Below, in pieces: positions 1 through 9,278 of a stretch of DNA of 50,223 nt. A model generated the notes under the pieces. That model made no database searches. It was not told where the DNA came from and saw only the letters and a list, made by a program, of their open reading frames with translations. The stretch lies in contig CALLXD010000063.1 in assembly GCA_937766455.1 (NCBI GenBank), forward strand, positions 1 through 50,223, written 5' to 3'. A program made the position numbers and the translations under genes. The stretch is from Vicinamibacterales bacterium (GTDB lineage Bacteria; Acidobacteriota; Vicinamibacteria; Vicinamibacterales; UBA8438). Numbering within the stretch: the stretch's first letter is position 1; each line of letters opens with the position of its first letter.

Positions 1-2
1 AC

Positions 3-458
3 GGTGCCGGGTCCAGTTTGCGGGGAGGGCAGGTCCCCGGGCCATTCGTCGCGAACACGAGTGTGCGCGCCAATGTGACCTACGAGTCGTTGGAGTTGAT
101 CAAAGAGATTCTCGAAGGGTACGGGTCCGAGTACACCGACGCTGACCTTGAGGCCAGTCGCGAAGAGTTGGTGCGAGGCAATCTGCGCGCCTTCGAGACC
201 CTCGGGGCGCTGCTGAGCATGCTTCAGAACATCAGCGCCTACGACCTCCCCACCGACTACATCAGCCAGCAGGAATCGACGATCGCCGGTTTGACGGCAG
301 AAGACATCCGTACCCTCGCCAGCACCCACCTCAGCCCCGACCGCATGATCTACGTGGTGGTCGGCGATGCGCGGACGCAGTTCGATCGATTGAGTGCGTT
401 GGGGCTGGGCACACCGATGCTGCTCGATCGCAATGCGCAACCGGTCACCGCGAACTGA
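3..458 (+). CDS. M16 (insulinase-type) zinc peptidase, C-terminal end only
   Basis: The reading frame is already open at the left edge, so only the last ~150 residues are present. The visible part has the pattern of the inactive C-terminal half of an M16 peptidase: an SLRGG...GPF stretch (the family's S-x-LR-x-x-x-G/Y...GPF element), an alpha-helical linker and a closing strand DRMIYVVVGDA, where M16 proteins end their last alpha/beta unit. The zinc motif HxxEH lies in the N-terminal half and is outside the window. Such proteins are usually periplasmic in Gram-negative bacteria and often come as tandem pairs, which cannot be checked here. The family call is based on overall pattern, not on active-site residues. 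Confidence 0.75.
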   Translation, partial: GAGSSLRGGQVPGPFVANTSVRANVTYESLELIKEILEGYGSEYTDADLEASREELVRGNLRAFETLGALLSMLQNISAYDLPTDYISQQESTIAGLTAEDIRTLASTHLSPDRMIYVVVGDARTQFDRLSALGLGTPMLLDRNAQPVTAN

Positions 459-497
459 ACGGACCCGCACCCGATTGAGCCGGGCCGTGCGCCGTAC

Positions 498-1352
498 TCA
501 GGAGCCGGTCTCGGATCCGGTCAGGTGCCGACGAGCGGCCTCAAGGGTGAAGGTCAGCGTTTCCCGGGGAATACCGGTCACGAACGGTTTGATCAGCGCG
601 CCAAGCATGAACGGAATGCCGCGACTGAGCGACACCGACTCGCACTGCATATAGGTGTCTGATTGGCGCTGCTCGAACGAGCAATACGTATTCAACCGCC
701 ACAGAAAGCCGCGGTCGTTCCCAACGGGTTTCTCGCGCTCCTCTGGTGTACCAGGATCTGCCAGCTCGACGATCCGGGTGGTGTAGCTGGGCACCCAGGC
801 GCGTTGGGAATCAAGCCGCTGAAACTCGACGTCGTACTCGGTGTTCAAGACGACGCTCACCACCTTCTTCATGTACAACTGCAGAGAGGACCGGAATCGA
901 TCGCCGTCCCGGCCCAGCAACGCGGAGCGGCGCACGTTGGGCGTATAGACGTCGGCGTAGCGTTCGTAGTCCTGCACGAGCGCCAGCGTGGTCTCGAGCG
1001 TGACATCGGGAATGCGAACGGTCCCGACCCAGTGGTGCACCATCCCTTTGGGAATCTTGATCGCCTTCCCAGCGCCATCCCGTGTCTCCAGGCGTTCGAC
1101 CACGACGCCTCCCGCCAATAACCGCTCGTCGGCGTCGGCCAGGTCTGACTCGGACTGGCGATCGATCCAGAGAAACGGGCTGTCGCCGGCCCGCTCGCCG
1201 GCCATGCGGGCCTCCGTCGCCGCCACATACCGTTCGAACGCCTCAAGGGTCCGCGTCTGCAACTCCGCCGCGTGTCCGGTGGCCGCCGCGAGCGCCACGA
1301 GGACCGCAGTGGCGGCCGCTCGCTGACCTATCCGATGTCCGATGGCAGGCAT
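498..1352 (-). CDS. Secreted START/SRPBCC-like protein
   Basis: The 284-residue product starts with a signal peptide (hydrophobic AAATAVLVALAAATG, likely cut near AAE at ~28). The remainder resembles the lipid-binding START/SRPBCC helix-grip fold: a repeated pattern of strands (VVVERLETRDGAG, GMVHHWVGTVRIP), a long helix (TLALVQDYERYADVYTP) and later strands with YDVEFQRL and a C-terminal helix. Proteins of this kind are common and uncharacterised in Acidobacteriota; ligand and role are unknown. It is convergent with the M16 gene (40 bp between stops) and divergent from the sigma factor gene, so it is probably monocistronic. The fold assignment is from pattern recognition only. Confidence 0.6.
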   Translation of the reverse strand: MPAIGHRIGQRAAATAVLVALAAATGHAAELQTRTLEAFERYVAATEARMAGERAGDSPFLWIDRQSESDLADADERLLAGGVVVERLETRDGAGKAIKIPKGMVHHWVGTVRIPDVTLETTLALVQDYERYADVYTPNVRRSALLGRDGDRFRSSLQLYMKKVVSVVLNTEYDVEFQRLDSQRAWVPSYTTRIVELADPGTPEEREKPVGNDRGFLWRLNTYCSFEQRQSDTYMQCESVSLSRGIPFMLGALIKPFVTGIPRETLTFTLEAARRHLTGSETGS

Positions 1353-1625
1353 GATCTCGTGTCCCTATCACCACAAGCGGTGCAACACATCCCGGCCGGG
1401 CACGACGCGGGAGCCTCGTCTCTATCGTCGACAGGACGACGCCGTCACGTGCCGTGCCCCCCCACGGATTATTTCGCGAATCTGGTCCGGAGGACAGTCG
1501 CGCCCCTCTCCCAGCGTTAGTCGAAGGACTGGGCCGTCACGCGGTCGATCCCACGCGCCGTGTACGCTACTGCGCGTAACCGCGTCAAAAGGGCTCACCG
1601 GAACCGATGCCCGGGGGAGACGATC

Positions 1626-2273
1626 ATGTACCCTGCAGAGAGGGCTCGCCGGCTCCTCGTGGGCGGCTCGCGCACGACCATGACGACGAAACGTGTCAGC
1701 CGCGGGCCGGACCACCACAGCGGGCCGGAGCAAGACAGCACCCCTGATTCCACCGCCGGGGAGACAACCGCCCTCCTGATGCCCCTCGTGTATGACGAGT
1801 TGCGCCGGGTGGCAGCGCGTTATGTCCGGAACGATCCTGCGGCTCAGACCATCCAAGCCACGGCGCTCGTCCACGAAGCCTATCTCCGGCTCGCGGGGGC
1901 CACTCGACGGCCCTGGAAGAACCGCTCGCACTTCGCCGCCATATCCGCGATCACGATGCGCCGTGTTCTGGTCGAGCGCAGCCGCGCTCGGGCCGCGGTC
2001 AAGCGTGGGAACGCGCCGATCCGACTGACCCTCGACGAGAACGTGGCCGCTGCCGACGTTGCCACCGTCGATCTGTTAGCGCTCGACCAGGCCCTCACGC
2101 GGCTGGCCGACATCGACGCGCGCACGGCACACGTGGTCGAGCTCCGGTTCTTCGGCGGGCTGACGATTGGCGAAGCTGCCGACGCCCTCGACATCTCGCC
2201 GGCCACGGTCAAGCGCGAGTGGACGATCGCGCGCGCGTGGCTCAAGCGCGAACTCGGACACCCGGCCACATGA
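1626..2273 (+). CDS. ECF-type RNA polymerase sigma factor (TIGR02999-like)
   Basis: This encodes a ~215-residue alternative sigma factor of the group common in Acidobacteriota and Planctomycetes. Region 2 is visible as LVYDELRRVAARYVR and TIQATALVHEAYLRLA. Region 4 is a helix-turn-helix, LTIGEAADALDISPATVKRE, followed by the DNA-contacting helix WTIARAWLKREL. I chose the ATG at 1626 because GGGGGAG lies about 7 bases upstream; an ATG at 1680 and a GTG at 1560 are also in frame but lack a comparable site. The stop overlaps the start of the kinase gene (ATGA at 2270-2273), so the two are translationally coupled. In this family the adjacent kinase is thought to control sigma activity in place of a classical anti-sigma factor; that is inference here. 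Confidence 0.9.
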   Translation: MYPAERARRLLVGGSRTTMTTKRVSRGPDHHSGPEQDSTPDSTAGETTALLMPLVYDELRRVAARYVRNDPAAQTIQATALVHEAYLRLAGATRRPWKNRSHFAAISAITMRRVLVERSRARAAVKRGNAPIRLTLDENVAAADVATVDLLALDQALTRLADIDARTAHVVELRFFGGLTIGEAADALDISPATVKREWTIARAWLKRELGHPAT

Positions 2274-3778
2274 CACCTGACCACTGGCGCCTGGTGAACG
2301 ATCTATTCCACGCTGCGCTCGCGTGCGACACGGCCGAGCGGGACGCGTTTCTCGAGCAGTCCTGCGCCGACCCGTCAGTCAAGGCCGAGGTCTCGTCGCT
2401 GCTCATGCACGCCGACGACGCGCCGAGCGGTTTCACGCCGCCGGAACCGACGGTGTCCGGGGTGGCACCGGGCGCCACACCGATAGAGCCAGACCTGGTC
2501 GGGTCGCGTCTGGGACACTACGACATCCTCAGCGTGCTCGGATCCGGCGGTATGGGTGTCGTCTACCTCGCCAATGACAGACGGCTGGGCCGCCCGGTCG
2601 CAATCAAGGCGCTGTCGCCACGCTATCTCTCCGACGACCATTACCGGCGACGACTACGACAGGAGGCACGAGCGGCGGCGACGCTCTCTCATCCCGCCAT
2701 CGCGACCGTGTACGCGCTCGAAGAGTTCGACGGGGCGCTGTATCTGGTGTGTGAGTACGTGCCGGGAACGACGCTCCGCGAGGCACTGCAAGACGGCCCG
2801 CTCCCCACGGCGACCGTGCTGCAAGCGGGCACTGACATCGCCAGCGCGCTGGCGGCCGCGCACGCGCGTGATCTCGTCCATCGCGACCTCAAACCGGAAA
2901 ACGTGATGCTCACACCTGAGGGCAGCGTCAAAATTCTCGACTTCGGTCTGGCTCAGTTTCGACACCCGCCGGCTGGCGTGAGCATGTCGGACACCCGACT
3001 CACCCGGCCCGGGGCCGTCATCGGGACCCCCGGGTATATGGCTCCCGAGCAGCTCCGGGGAGCGGACCCGGACTTTCGAGCCGACCTGTTTGCCTTCGGC
3101 GTCACGCTGTACGAGCTCGCCACAGGAAGGCATCCGTTCGTCGGCGACGACCCGGTGACGACCCTCGTCCGTGTGCTCGAAGCCGAGCCGGCGCCATCGG
3201 ACGCCCTGGAGGCATGCCCACCGGGCTTTCAACAGGTTGTGAGCCGTTGTCTGGAGAAGGACCCCCAGGCACGGTTCGATGACACGACTGACCTGGTGCG
3301 TGCGCTCGAAGCGGCGACACCGGAACCACCGAGCCACGCCAGCGGGACGCGTCCCATATCGTGGAGCCCGCTCTGGTGGTGGCAATTGCACCAGATCTTC
3401 GTTTCCGTCCTGTTGTACGCCCTGCTTATTCCGCTGTGGGTAGTGCGGGGATGGACCCCTGGCAGCATCGGCAATGCCTTGTTCTTCGGAGCCGTCGCCG
3501 CATCAGCCGTGGGCGCGACCCTGCGCCTGCACCTCTGGTTTACCTCGCGGGTCTACCCATCGGAGCTCCTGACCCAACGGCACAAGACGGCTCGCTGGGT
3601 CCGCGGGGCCGACTGGACCTTCGCCCTCGTGCTGCTCGGCGCTGCGGCGGCGACCCTCAGCCAGACGGCCGTCTCGGCGACCTTGCTCGTCGGCACCGCG
3701 ATCGCGACACTCGTCGCGTCGCTAGTCATCGAGCCGGCGACGACGCGCGCCGCGTTTCCCCATACAGACGCCCCCTGA
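2270..3778 (+). CDS. Ser/Thr protein kinase with four C-terminal membrane helices
   Basis: A Hanks-type kinase of 502 residues. After an ~80-residue N-terminal helical segment (typical of kinases paired with ECF sigma factors), the kinase domain runs from ~83 to ~350: glycine loop GSGGMG (91-96), catalytic lysine in AIKAL (113), catalytic loop HRDLKPEN (204-211), DFG (224-226) and GTPGYMAPE (252-260). All key residues are present. The C-terminus carries four hydrophobic spans (about 373-393, 400-423, 449-466 and 468-489) instead of the usual single helix plus sensor domain, so it is a membrane-embedded kinase with almost no extracytoplasmic part. The start ATG overlaps the sigma-factor stop; the two genes form one transcriptional unit. 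Confidence 0.92.
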   Translation: MTPDHWRLVNDLFHAALACDTAERDAFLEQSCADPSVKAEVSSLLMHADDAPSGFTPPEPTVSGVAPGATPIEPDLVGSRLGHYDILSVLGSGGMGVVYLANDRRLGRPVAIKALSPRYLSDDHYRRRLRQEARAAATLSHPAIATVYALEEFDGALYLVCEYVPGTTLREALQDGPLPTATVLQAGTDIASALAAAHARDLVHRDLKPENVMLTPEGSVKILDFGLAQFRHPPAGVSMSDTRLTRPGAVIGTPGYMAPEQLRGADPDFRADLFAFGVTLYELATGRHPFVGDDPVTTLVRVLEAEPAPSDALEACPPGFQQVVSRCLEKDPQARFDDTTDLVRALEAATPEPPSHASGTRPISWSPLWWWQLHQIFVSVLLYALLIPLWVVRGWTPGSIGNALFFGAVAASAVGATLRLHLWFTSRVYPSELLTQRHKTARWVRGADWTFALVLLGAAAATLSQTAVSATLLVGTAIATLVASLVIEPATTRAAFPHTDAP

Positions 3779-3911
3779 CGGACCTCCTCATCGTTGGGGC
3801 CTCGTTTTTCGCTTATGATGTCTTGCACCGATTTACCAACTCTGTCACCGCGAGGCATCACGCGCGGGGGCCATGAGACGAATCGACACCGACCCGAAGA
3901 GGAACGACTTC

Positions 3912-5876
3912 ATGAAAGTGCTATCGACGCTGACTTTGAGCCTGACCAGCCTGACGGTTGCGCTGTTGGTCGCCACGGCCCCGGCCGCGGCCCAGGAGCC
4001 TTCGACCGCGAATGGCGAGTGGCCCTCCTACGGGGGCAATCTGTCACACGACCGCTATTCGCCGCTCGCCCAGATTACGGAGGACAACTTCAGCGATCTG
4101 GAGGAGGCGTGGCGGTTTAACACCGACAACCTCGGGCCGGAGCCGGAACAGCGGTATCAATCGACTCCGCTCATGGTGAACGGAATTCTGTATGTGACCG
4201 CTGGCTCCAGACGCGCCGCGGTGGCCCTGGACCCGGCGACCGGCGAGCTGCTCTGGATGCACCGTGTCGACGAGGGAGAGCGGGGCAGCACGGCACCGCG
4301 TCGACTGTCCGGTCGTGGACTCACGTACTGGAACGATGGGGACGATGGCGTCATCCTCTACGTGACACCGGGCTACCAGTTGGTCGCCCTGCACGCATTG
4401 ACCGGTACGCCGATGCCGGACTTCGGCGACAACGGCATCATCGACCTCAAACAGAACATCGACCAGGATCTGGAGCCGACCGCGGAGATTGGTCTCCATG
4501 CGGCACCGATCGTCGCCGGCAATACCATCATCGTCGGTGCGGCGCACCTGCCAGGCGGGGCGCCACCGTCGCGGACCAACGTCAAAGGCTTCGTTCGCGG
4601 CTTCGACGCCAGAACCGGGGACCGGAAGTGGATCTTCCACACGATCCCCGACGGCGACGAGTTCGGCAACGACACCTGGGGCGACGACTCCTGGCGTACC
4701 ACCGGCAACACGGGCGTCTGGGCACAGATGTCCATCGACCCGGAACTGAACATGGCGTATCTGCCGGTTGAGGCGCCCACCGGGGACTACTACGGCGGCC
4801 ATCGCCCAGGGGACAACCTGTTCTCCGGCAGTGTCGTGGCGGTCGACCTGGACACGGGCGAGCGCAAGTGGCACTACCAGACGGTGCACCACGACATCTG
4901 GGACTGGGACCTGCCGGCGGCACCGGTGCTGCTCGACATCACGGTTGACGGACGCCCGATCAAGGCCCTCATTCAACCCACGAAGCAGAACTACATGTTC
5001 GTCCTTGACCGCGAGACCGGCGAGCCGATCTGGCCCATTCCGGAAGTGCCGGTCCCGGCCGGCACCGTGCCGGGAGAATGGTACGCACCGACGCAGCCGA
5101 TTCCGACCAAACCTCCGCCAGTGGACGAAGTCGACCTGAACGAAGACCATCTGGTCGACTACACGCCTGAGCTGCGGACTCGAGCCAAGGCAATCTACGA
5201 CAAGCACACCATCGGGTGGCTCTACGACCCACCGACCGTGGCGACCCCCGACATGCTGGGCACGTTGCAGCTCCCGAACTCGACCGGCGGCGTGAACTGG
5301 CCAGGTGCATCGGCCGACCCGGAAACCGGATTCTTCTACGTCTATACCAAGACTCAGATCGGTGCGCTGGGGATGATTAACGACCCGGATCGATCTGACA
5401 TGGACTTCATCCGTGGCCGCCCCGAGGGGGTCAGCTTCCGGGATGCGGGGACGAACATCGACGGCTTCCCGATGATCAAGCCGCCATGGGGTCGCATCAC
5501 CGGCGTCAACATGAATACCGGTGACATCGCCTGGCAGATTCCCCACGGAGAAGCGCCGGACAACATCCAGAACCACCCCTTGCTGGACGGCGCCGACATT
5601 GGCCGGACCGGGTGGCCGGGCCGAGTCGGCCTCCTGATCACCAAGAATCTCGTCGTGGCCGGGGAGTCAGGCTTCTACACGACCGAGACTGGCGAGGTCG
5701 GCGCGATGCTGCGCGCCTACGACAAAGCCACTGGGGACGAAGTCGGCGCGGTGTACATGAGCGCCCCGCAGACCGGGTCACCAATGACCTATCAGGTCGA
5801 CGGTGAGCAGTACATCGTGGTCGCCACGAGCGGTGGTGGCCAGTCTGGGACGCTGCTGGCTTACAAGCTGCCGTAG
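3912..5876 (+). CDS. Periplasmic PQQ-dependent glucose-dehydrogenase-like quinoprotein
   Basis: A 654-residue exported eight-bladed PQQ dehydrogenase. A signal peptide ends near AAAQEPS. Mature-protein landmarks are WPSYGGNLSHDRYSPL (entry strand of this family), VHHDIWDWDLPA, which carries the catalytic Asp as in membrane glucose dehydrogenase, QPTKQNYMFVLDRETG with the PQQ-contacting lysine, and tryptophan-docking repeats such as AVDLDTGERKWHY. I see no cysteine, so the vicinal disulphide of methanol dehydrogenases is absent, and there is no haem-c domain and no N-terminal membrane helices as in E. coli Gcd. It is thus a soluble GDH/polyol dehydrogenase-like enzyme of unknown substrate that must pass electrons to a separate acceptor. 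Start chosen at ATG 3912 (GAGGA upstream). A strong terminator follows. Confidence 0.85.
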   Translation: MKVLSTLTLSLTSLTVALLVATAPAAAQEPSTANGEWPSYGGNLSHDRYSPLAQITEDNFSDLEEAWRFNTDNLGPEPEQRYQSTPLMVNGILYVTAGSRRAAVALDPATGELLWMHRVDEGERGSTAPRRLSGRGLTYWNDGDDGVILYVTPGYQLVALHALTGTPMPDFGDNGIIDLKQNIDQDLEPTAEIGLHAAPIVAGNTIIVGAAHLPGGAPPSRTNVKGFVRGFDARTGDRKWIFHTIPDGDEFGNDTWGDDSWRTTGNTGVWAQMSIDPELNMAYLPVEAPTGDYYGGHRPGDNLFSGSVVAVDLDTGERKWHYQTVHHDIWDWDLPAAPVLLDITVDGRPIKALIQPTKQNYMFVLDRETGEPIWPIPEVPVPAGTVPGEWYAPTQPIPTKPPPVDEVDLNEDHLVDYTPELRTRAKAIYDKHTIGWLYDPPTVATPDMLGTLQLPNSTGGVNWPGASADPETGFFYVYTKTQIGALGMINDPDRSDMDFIRGRPEGVSFRDAGTNIDGFPMIKPPWGRITGVNMNTGDIAWQIPHGEAPDNIQNHPLLDGADIGRTGWPGRVGLLITKNLVVAGESGFYTTETGEVGAMLRAYDKATGDEVGAVYMSAPQTGSPMTYQVDGEQYIVVATSGGGQSGTLLAYKLP

Positions 5877-5906
5877 CCCTTGACGCATCGCGGCCATCGC
5901 TTCACG

Positions 5907-5950
5907 GGCCCGACGCACCGCCATTCAGCGGCGGTGCGTCGGGCCTTTTT
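5907..5950 (+). terminator. Rho-independent terminator after the PQQ dehydrogenase gene
   Basis: A perfect 16-bp stem (5907-5922 pairing with 5930-5945, starting GGCCCGACGCACC) with a 7-base loop is followed directly by five T residues (5946-5950). It lies 30 bases after the dehydrogenase stop and before the hydrolase start, so it separates the two transcripts. Confidence 0.92.
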
Positions 5951-5979
5951 CGCAGCCTCCCGAACGACACGGCTCACTG

Positions 5980-6885
5980 GTGTCCTCCCCCATCCAGACG
6001 ACACGATTCGTCGAAGCCAATGGTCTCCGATTCGAGGTCACGGAGTGCGGAACGGGCGACCGGCTTGCGCTCTGCCTCCATGGGTTCCCGGAGTGCGCAT
6101 TCTCCTGGCGCTACCAGATGCCGGTGCTGGCCCAACTGGGATACCGGGTCTGGGCCCCGAACCTGCGCGGCTACGGCCGTTCGAGCCGGCCCGGCCGCGT
6201 CGCGGACTACCACATCGACCACCTGGTCGCCGACGTTGAAGGCCTGATCCGGGCGGCGGACGCCCGCGAGACCCTGCTCATCGGCCACGACTGGGGTGGC
6301 GGCGTCGCCTGGATGACCGCCCTCGCGGACCGTTGCCCACTTGCCGGTCTTGTGGTGATCAACTGCCCACATCCGGCGCTCTTCGCCCAGGGTCTGTACC
6401 GGTGGCCGCAGATCCGACGCTCCTGGTATGTCTTCGCATTCCAGCTCCCGCGACTGCCGGAGTTCCTGTTGCGTCGCCGCGAGGCGCGCGCCATCGCGAG
6501 GACGTTTCTAGATATGGCGGTGGACCGGAGTCGATTTCCCGAGGACGTGCTGGATGTGTATCGGCGCCAGGCACTCGAGCCTGGGGCGCTGACCGCGATG
6601 CTCAACTACTATCGGGCGAACCGCCGCGTCCCGCACGCGCCGCGATCCGACCTGGAACGCCCGGTCACCACGCCAACCCTGCTAATTTGGGGCGAGGCAG
6701 ACACCGCCCTCGGTATGGAGCTGACCGTGGGCACGGACCGTCTGGTGTCCGACCTCACCGTGCGCTACCTCCCAGGCGTGTCGCACTGGGCGCAGCAAGA
6801 AGCACCGGACGTCGTCAACGACACCATCGTGCACTGGCTCGGCCGGGCCGGCCGCCGTGCACCGACGCCATCAACGGATGAGTGA
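5980..6885 (+). CDS. Alpha/beta hydrolase, epoxide-hydrolase-like
   Basis: A 301-residue cytoplasmic alpha/beta-hydrolase. HGFPE (34-38) is the oxyanion-hole motif typical of epoxide hydrolases and haloalkane dehalogenases. The nucleophile elbow is GHDWGG (102-107), with Asp rather than Ser as nucleophile, and the catalytic His is in GVSHWAQQE near 268. The Asp nucleophile plus HGFPE favours an epoxide hydrolase over an esterase. It could also be a dehalogenase or fluoroacetate dehalogenase; the cap-domain residues cannot settle this by eye. The start is a GTG shortly after the terminator, without a clear Shine-Dalgarno sequence. It is convergent with the cotransporter gene (31 bp gap). Confidence 0.8.
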   Translation: MSSPIQTTRFVEANGLRFEVTECGTGDRLALCLHGFPECAFSWRYQMPVLAQLGYRVWAPNLRGYGRSSRPGRVADYHIDHLVADVEGLIRAADARETLLIGHDWGGGVAWMTALADRCPLAGLVVINCPHPALFAQGLYRWPQIRRSWYVFAFQLPRLPEFLLRRREARAIARTFLDMAVDRSRFPEDVLDVYRRQALEPGALTAMLNYYRANRRVPHAPRSDLERPVTTPTLLIWGEADTALGMELTVGTDRLVSDLTVRYLPGVSHWAQQEAPDVVNDTIVHWLGRAGRRAPTPSTDE

Positions 6886-6916
6886 ACGGCCGACAAGCCC
6901 AGCCTGCACACTCGCC

Positions 6917-9199
6917 TCAATCGGAATCTTCGACCGTCGCCGGCTCCTCTTCGGTGCGTAGCAGGACGTCCCCAGCCGCGGCGACAAGCGTAACCAGCGG
7001 TAGCTCGGGCAAGCTCGACTCGACCGGGTCACCAAAGGGATCCAGCAGCCGCATCCCCTCGACCCTGAATGGCAGAAACACGATCGCGGCGTCGCGCGAT
7101 CGCTCGATAACAGCCTGGGCGTCGGCATCGAGCACCGGCTCCACGGTCGCCTCAATCCGGCGCTCTTCCAGCCGATACATCAGGTTGGCGGCCACTTTCT
7201 GCCCGCTATCGAGGGCGGCCGGGGCCAACACCCGTATGACCGCGTCGTCCCACTCATCGGTCCGGGTCATCAGATAGGCCAGCAACAAGGCGAGCCGCGA
7301 CGAGTCGTCTTCGAACCACCAGACGTCGATGCGACGGGCGTGGGACTTCGTCTCGGCCAGCCGGGCCCAGTCCTCTGGCGCGGCGTCGAACACCACCACA
7401 TGTTGCTCCAGACGCAGCGCTCGCTGTAGCAGCCGCGCATACCGCCACGACGTCCCAGACACCGGCGCGTCGTCGTGGTGCTCCAACCAGTTGAGCGCCA
7501 CCGTATTGGCGCGGATGGACCCCACGCCCCAGGTCTGCAACAGCGTCGTCGACGCTTGCGCCAGGTCTGGCGCCATCACGACCAGTGGAAACGCATCCAC
7601 CTTGTCTCGCTCGAGCTCCTCCCGCAGTTGTTGTTCCGCGTCGCGTCGCCGCGCCCGCGCCCCAACCGATGCGCTGTCGCCCTCGACCAACTGGACGGCG
7701 GTCACCAACCCCGTACCTCCACTGATCCAGGAAGCGAGGGCAAGCACACGTGAGCGTCGCTCTGAGGTGTCGGTAAACAGCAGAATCTGCGGCTGCCAGT
7801 CAACCGGTGACTCCGGCTGCTCGGCGAGAGCGCGGATGCCGTCCTTGACCTGGCGATACCGGTAGGCCCGTCGGCTGTCTCGCCACCGCGTGGGCACCGC
7901 TGTCCAACGAAGATATTGATAGCCGGCGAACAGCAGCGCCACCGCGACGGCAGTGGCCGCGGGGTCAATCGCCACCATGACGCCGCCGCACAGAAAGGTG
8001 CCGAGCAGGCTCGCTCGCTTGTCGTAGAGTCGGAACCGCGGGCGGAACGACGGGCTGGCGCCGTGGGCCTCGACGTAGGTGGCGTAGTTGAGCAGGCCGT
8101 AGGAAATCAGGAAGAACATCGACACCACCGACGCGATCGCGTTCAGGTCTCCGACCGCGATGGTCACGATAGCGATGATCCCGGTCAGGACGACGGCCCG
8201 GCGCGGATTCCCGGTCGCAGCATCGACCGTGGCGAACGGCCCCAGCCCTTTGAACAACCGGTCGGCCGCCAGGGCCTGCAAGATCCGCGGCGCGCCGAGG
8301 AAGGAGGCGAGCGCTGACGAGAGCGTCGCCGAGAGGACGCCGGCATCTATCAGCCAGGGCACGCTGGCCACACGCCCCATCCCCTCGTAGTCGGCAGCGA
8401 GCTCCGCCAACGGCGCGGCCCCAGCAAACATCACGATGGCCGCACCGTACACGACCGTCGACAGCCCCACCGCGAGGAACGTCCCAGTGGGCAGACTTCG
8501 CGAGGCGTCCTTGAGGTCGCCCGACATGCTCACGCCTTGCGTGAATCCGGTCACGGCCGGGAAGAAGATCGCGAACAGAATCCAGAAAGACGACGGCGCC
8601 GCGGGGTCCGGCACGCGCTCAAGGCTGGCCCTGAGCAACTGGGGATCCCAGGCGGCGTACGCGCCGATAAAGAACGACGCCAGCGCCGCGACCAATAGGG
8701 CCATGATGACGAACTGGAACCGCGTGGCCAGGTCTGAGCCGGCATAGGCCAGTCCGAACAGGGCCACGGCCGCCAGCGCCGCGGCAACCCGCACGACCAG
8801 ATCGCCGCCGCCGAAGACCGCGGCGATCCCCTCGCCGAACCCGACGCAGTAGAAGGCGACGGAAATCGCCTGAGCCAGGAACAACAGCACTCCGAGAGCG
8901 CCACCGTACTCGACGCCCAGGCTGCGCGAAATCAGGTAGTAGTCGCCGCCGCCGCGGACCCTCCGGTTCGTTGCGATGGCCGACAACGATACGCTGGTGT
9001 GCACCGAGATGGCGGTAGCCAGCGCCAACATCCCGAGCGCCCCGAGGAGGCCCGCCACGCCCACCACATACCCCAGCCTGCGAAACAGGATGATGCCGAG
9101 GATGGTGAGAATACTGGGCGTGAAGACGCCCCCGAACGTACCGAGCAACCGTCGACCGCCACTGGATTGGTGACCCGCTGGGATGGACGTGGAGCTCAT
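6917..9199 (-). CDS. SLC12-type (cation-chloride cotransporter-like) APC-superfamily permease
   Basis: About 760 residues. The first ~430 residues hold roughly 12 membrane spans, beginning with GTFGGVFTPSILTILGIILFRRLGYVVG, the unwound-helix-1 region of Na-K-Cl/amino-acid transporters, then VRGGGDYYLISRSLG and FFPAVTGFTQGVSMSGDLKD, both hallmark elements of the cation-chloride cotransporter family. The last ~290 residues form a soluble cytoplasmic domain (QPQILLFTDTSERRSRVLALASW..., VVMAPDLAQ...), as in eukaryotic SLC12 C-termini. It probably moves ions, or an amino acid with ions, across the inner membrane; the substrate is not deducible. Start placed at ATG 9199 (MSSTSIPAGHQ) because the residues upstream are not membrane-like. 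It follows the broken TonB receptor gene on the same strand. Confidence 0.82.
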   Translation of the reverse strand: MSSTSIPAGHQSSGGRRLLGTFGGVFTPSILTILGIILFRRLGYVVGVAGLLGALGMLALATAISVHTSVSLSAIATNRRVRGGGDYYLISRSLGVEYGGALGVLLFLAQAISVAFYCVGFGEGIAAVFGGGDLVVRVAAALAAVALFGLAYAGSDLATRFQFVIMALLVAALASFFIGAYAAWDPQLLRASLERVPDPAAPSSFWILFAIFFPAVTGFTQGVSMSGDLKDASRSLPTGTFLAVGLSTVVYGAAIVMFAGAAPLAELAADYEGMGRVASVPWLIDAGVLSATLSSALASFLGAPRILQALAADRLFKGLGPFATVDAATGNPRRAVVLTGIIAIVTIAVGDLNAIASVVSMFFLISYGLLNYATYVEAHGASPSFRPRFRLYDKRASLLGTFLCGGVMVAIDPAATAVAVALLFAGYQYLRWTAVPTRWRDSRRAYRYRQVKDGIRALAEQPESPVDWQPQILLFTDTSERRSRVLALASWISGGTGLVTAVQLVEGDSASVGARARRRDAEQQLREELERDKVDAFPLVVMAPDLAQASTTLLQTWGVGSIRANTVALNWLEHHDDAPVSGTSWRYARLLQRALRLEQHVVVFDAAPEDWARLAETKSHARRIDVWWFEDDSSRLALLLAYLMTRTDEWDDAVIRVLAPAALDSGQKVAANLMYRLEERRIEATVEPVLDADAQAVIERSRDAAIVFLPFRVEGMRLLDPFGDPVESSLPELPLVTLVAAAGDVLLRTEEEPATVEDSD

Positions 9200-9278
9200 G
9201 ATCGAACCGGGAGATTCGCGGCGCGCGAGTGCTCCATCGTCAGTGAGAGCGTGTGGTGTCCCATACGGAAGTGTCCGG

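Noticed and set aside
3794-3819. TTGGGG and TATGAT as a promoter for the PQQ dehydrogenase gene
   Set aside because: The spacing is only 14 bases; the -10 is attractive but the pair does not meet the usual 16-18 base requirement.
4044-5576. A 510-codon open frame on the minus strand opposite the PQQ dehydrogenase gene
   Set aside because: It has no recognisable domain, an Arg/Val/His-rich composition typical of the antisense of high-GC coding DNA, and lies wholly within a well-supported gene.
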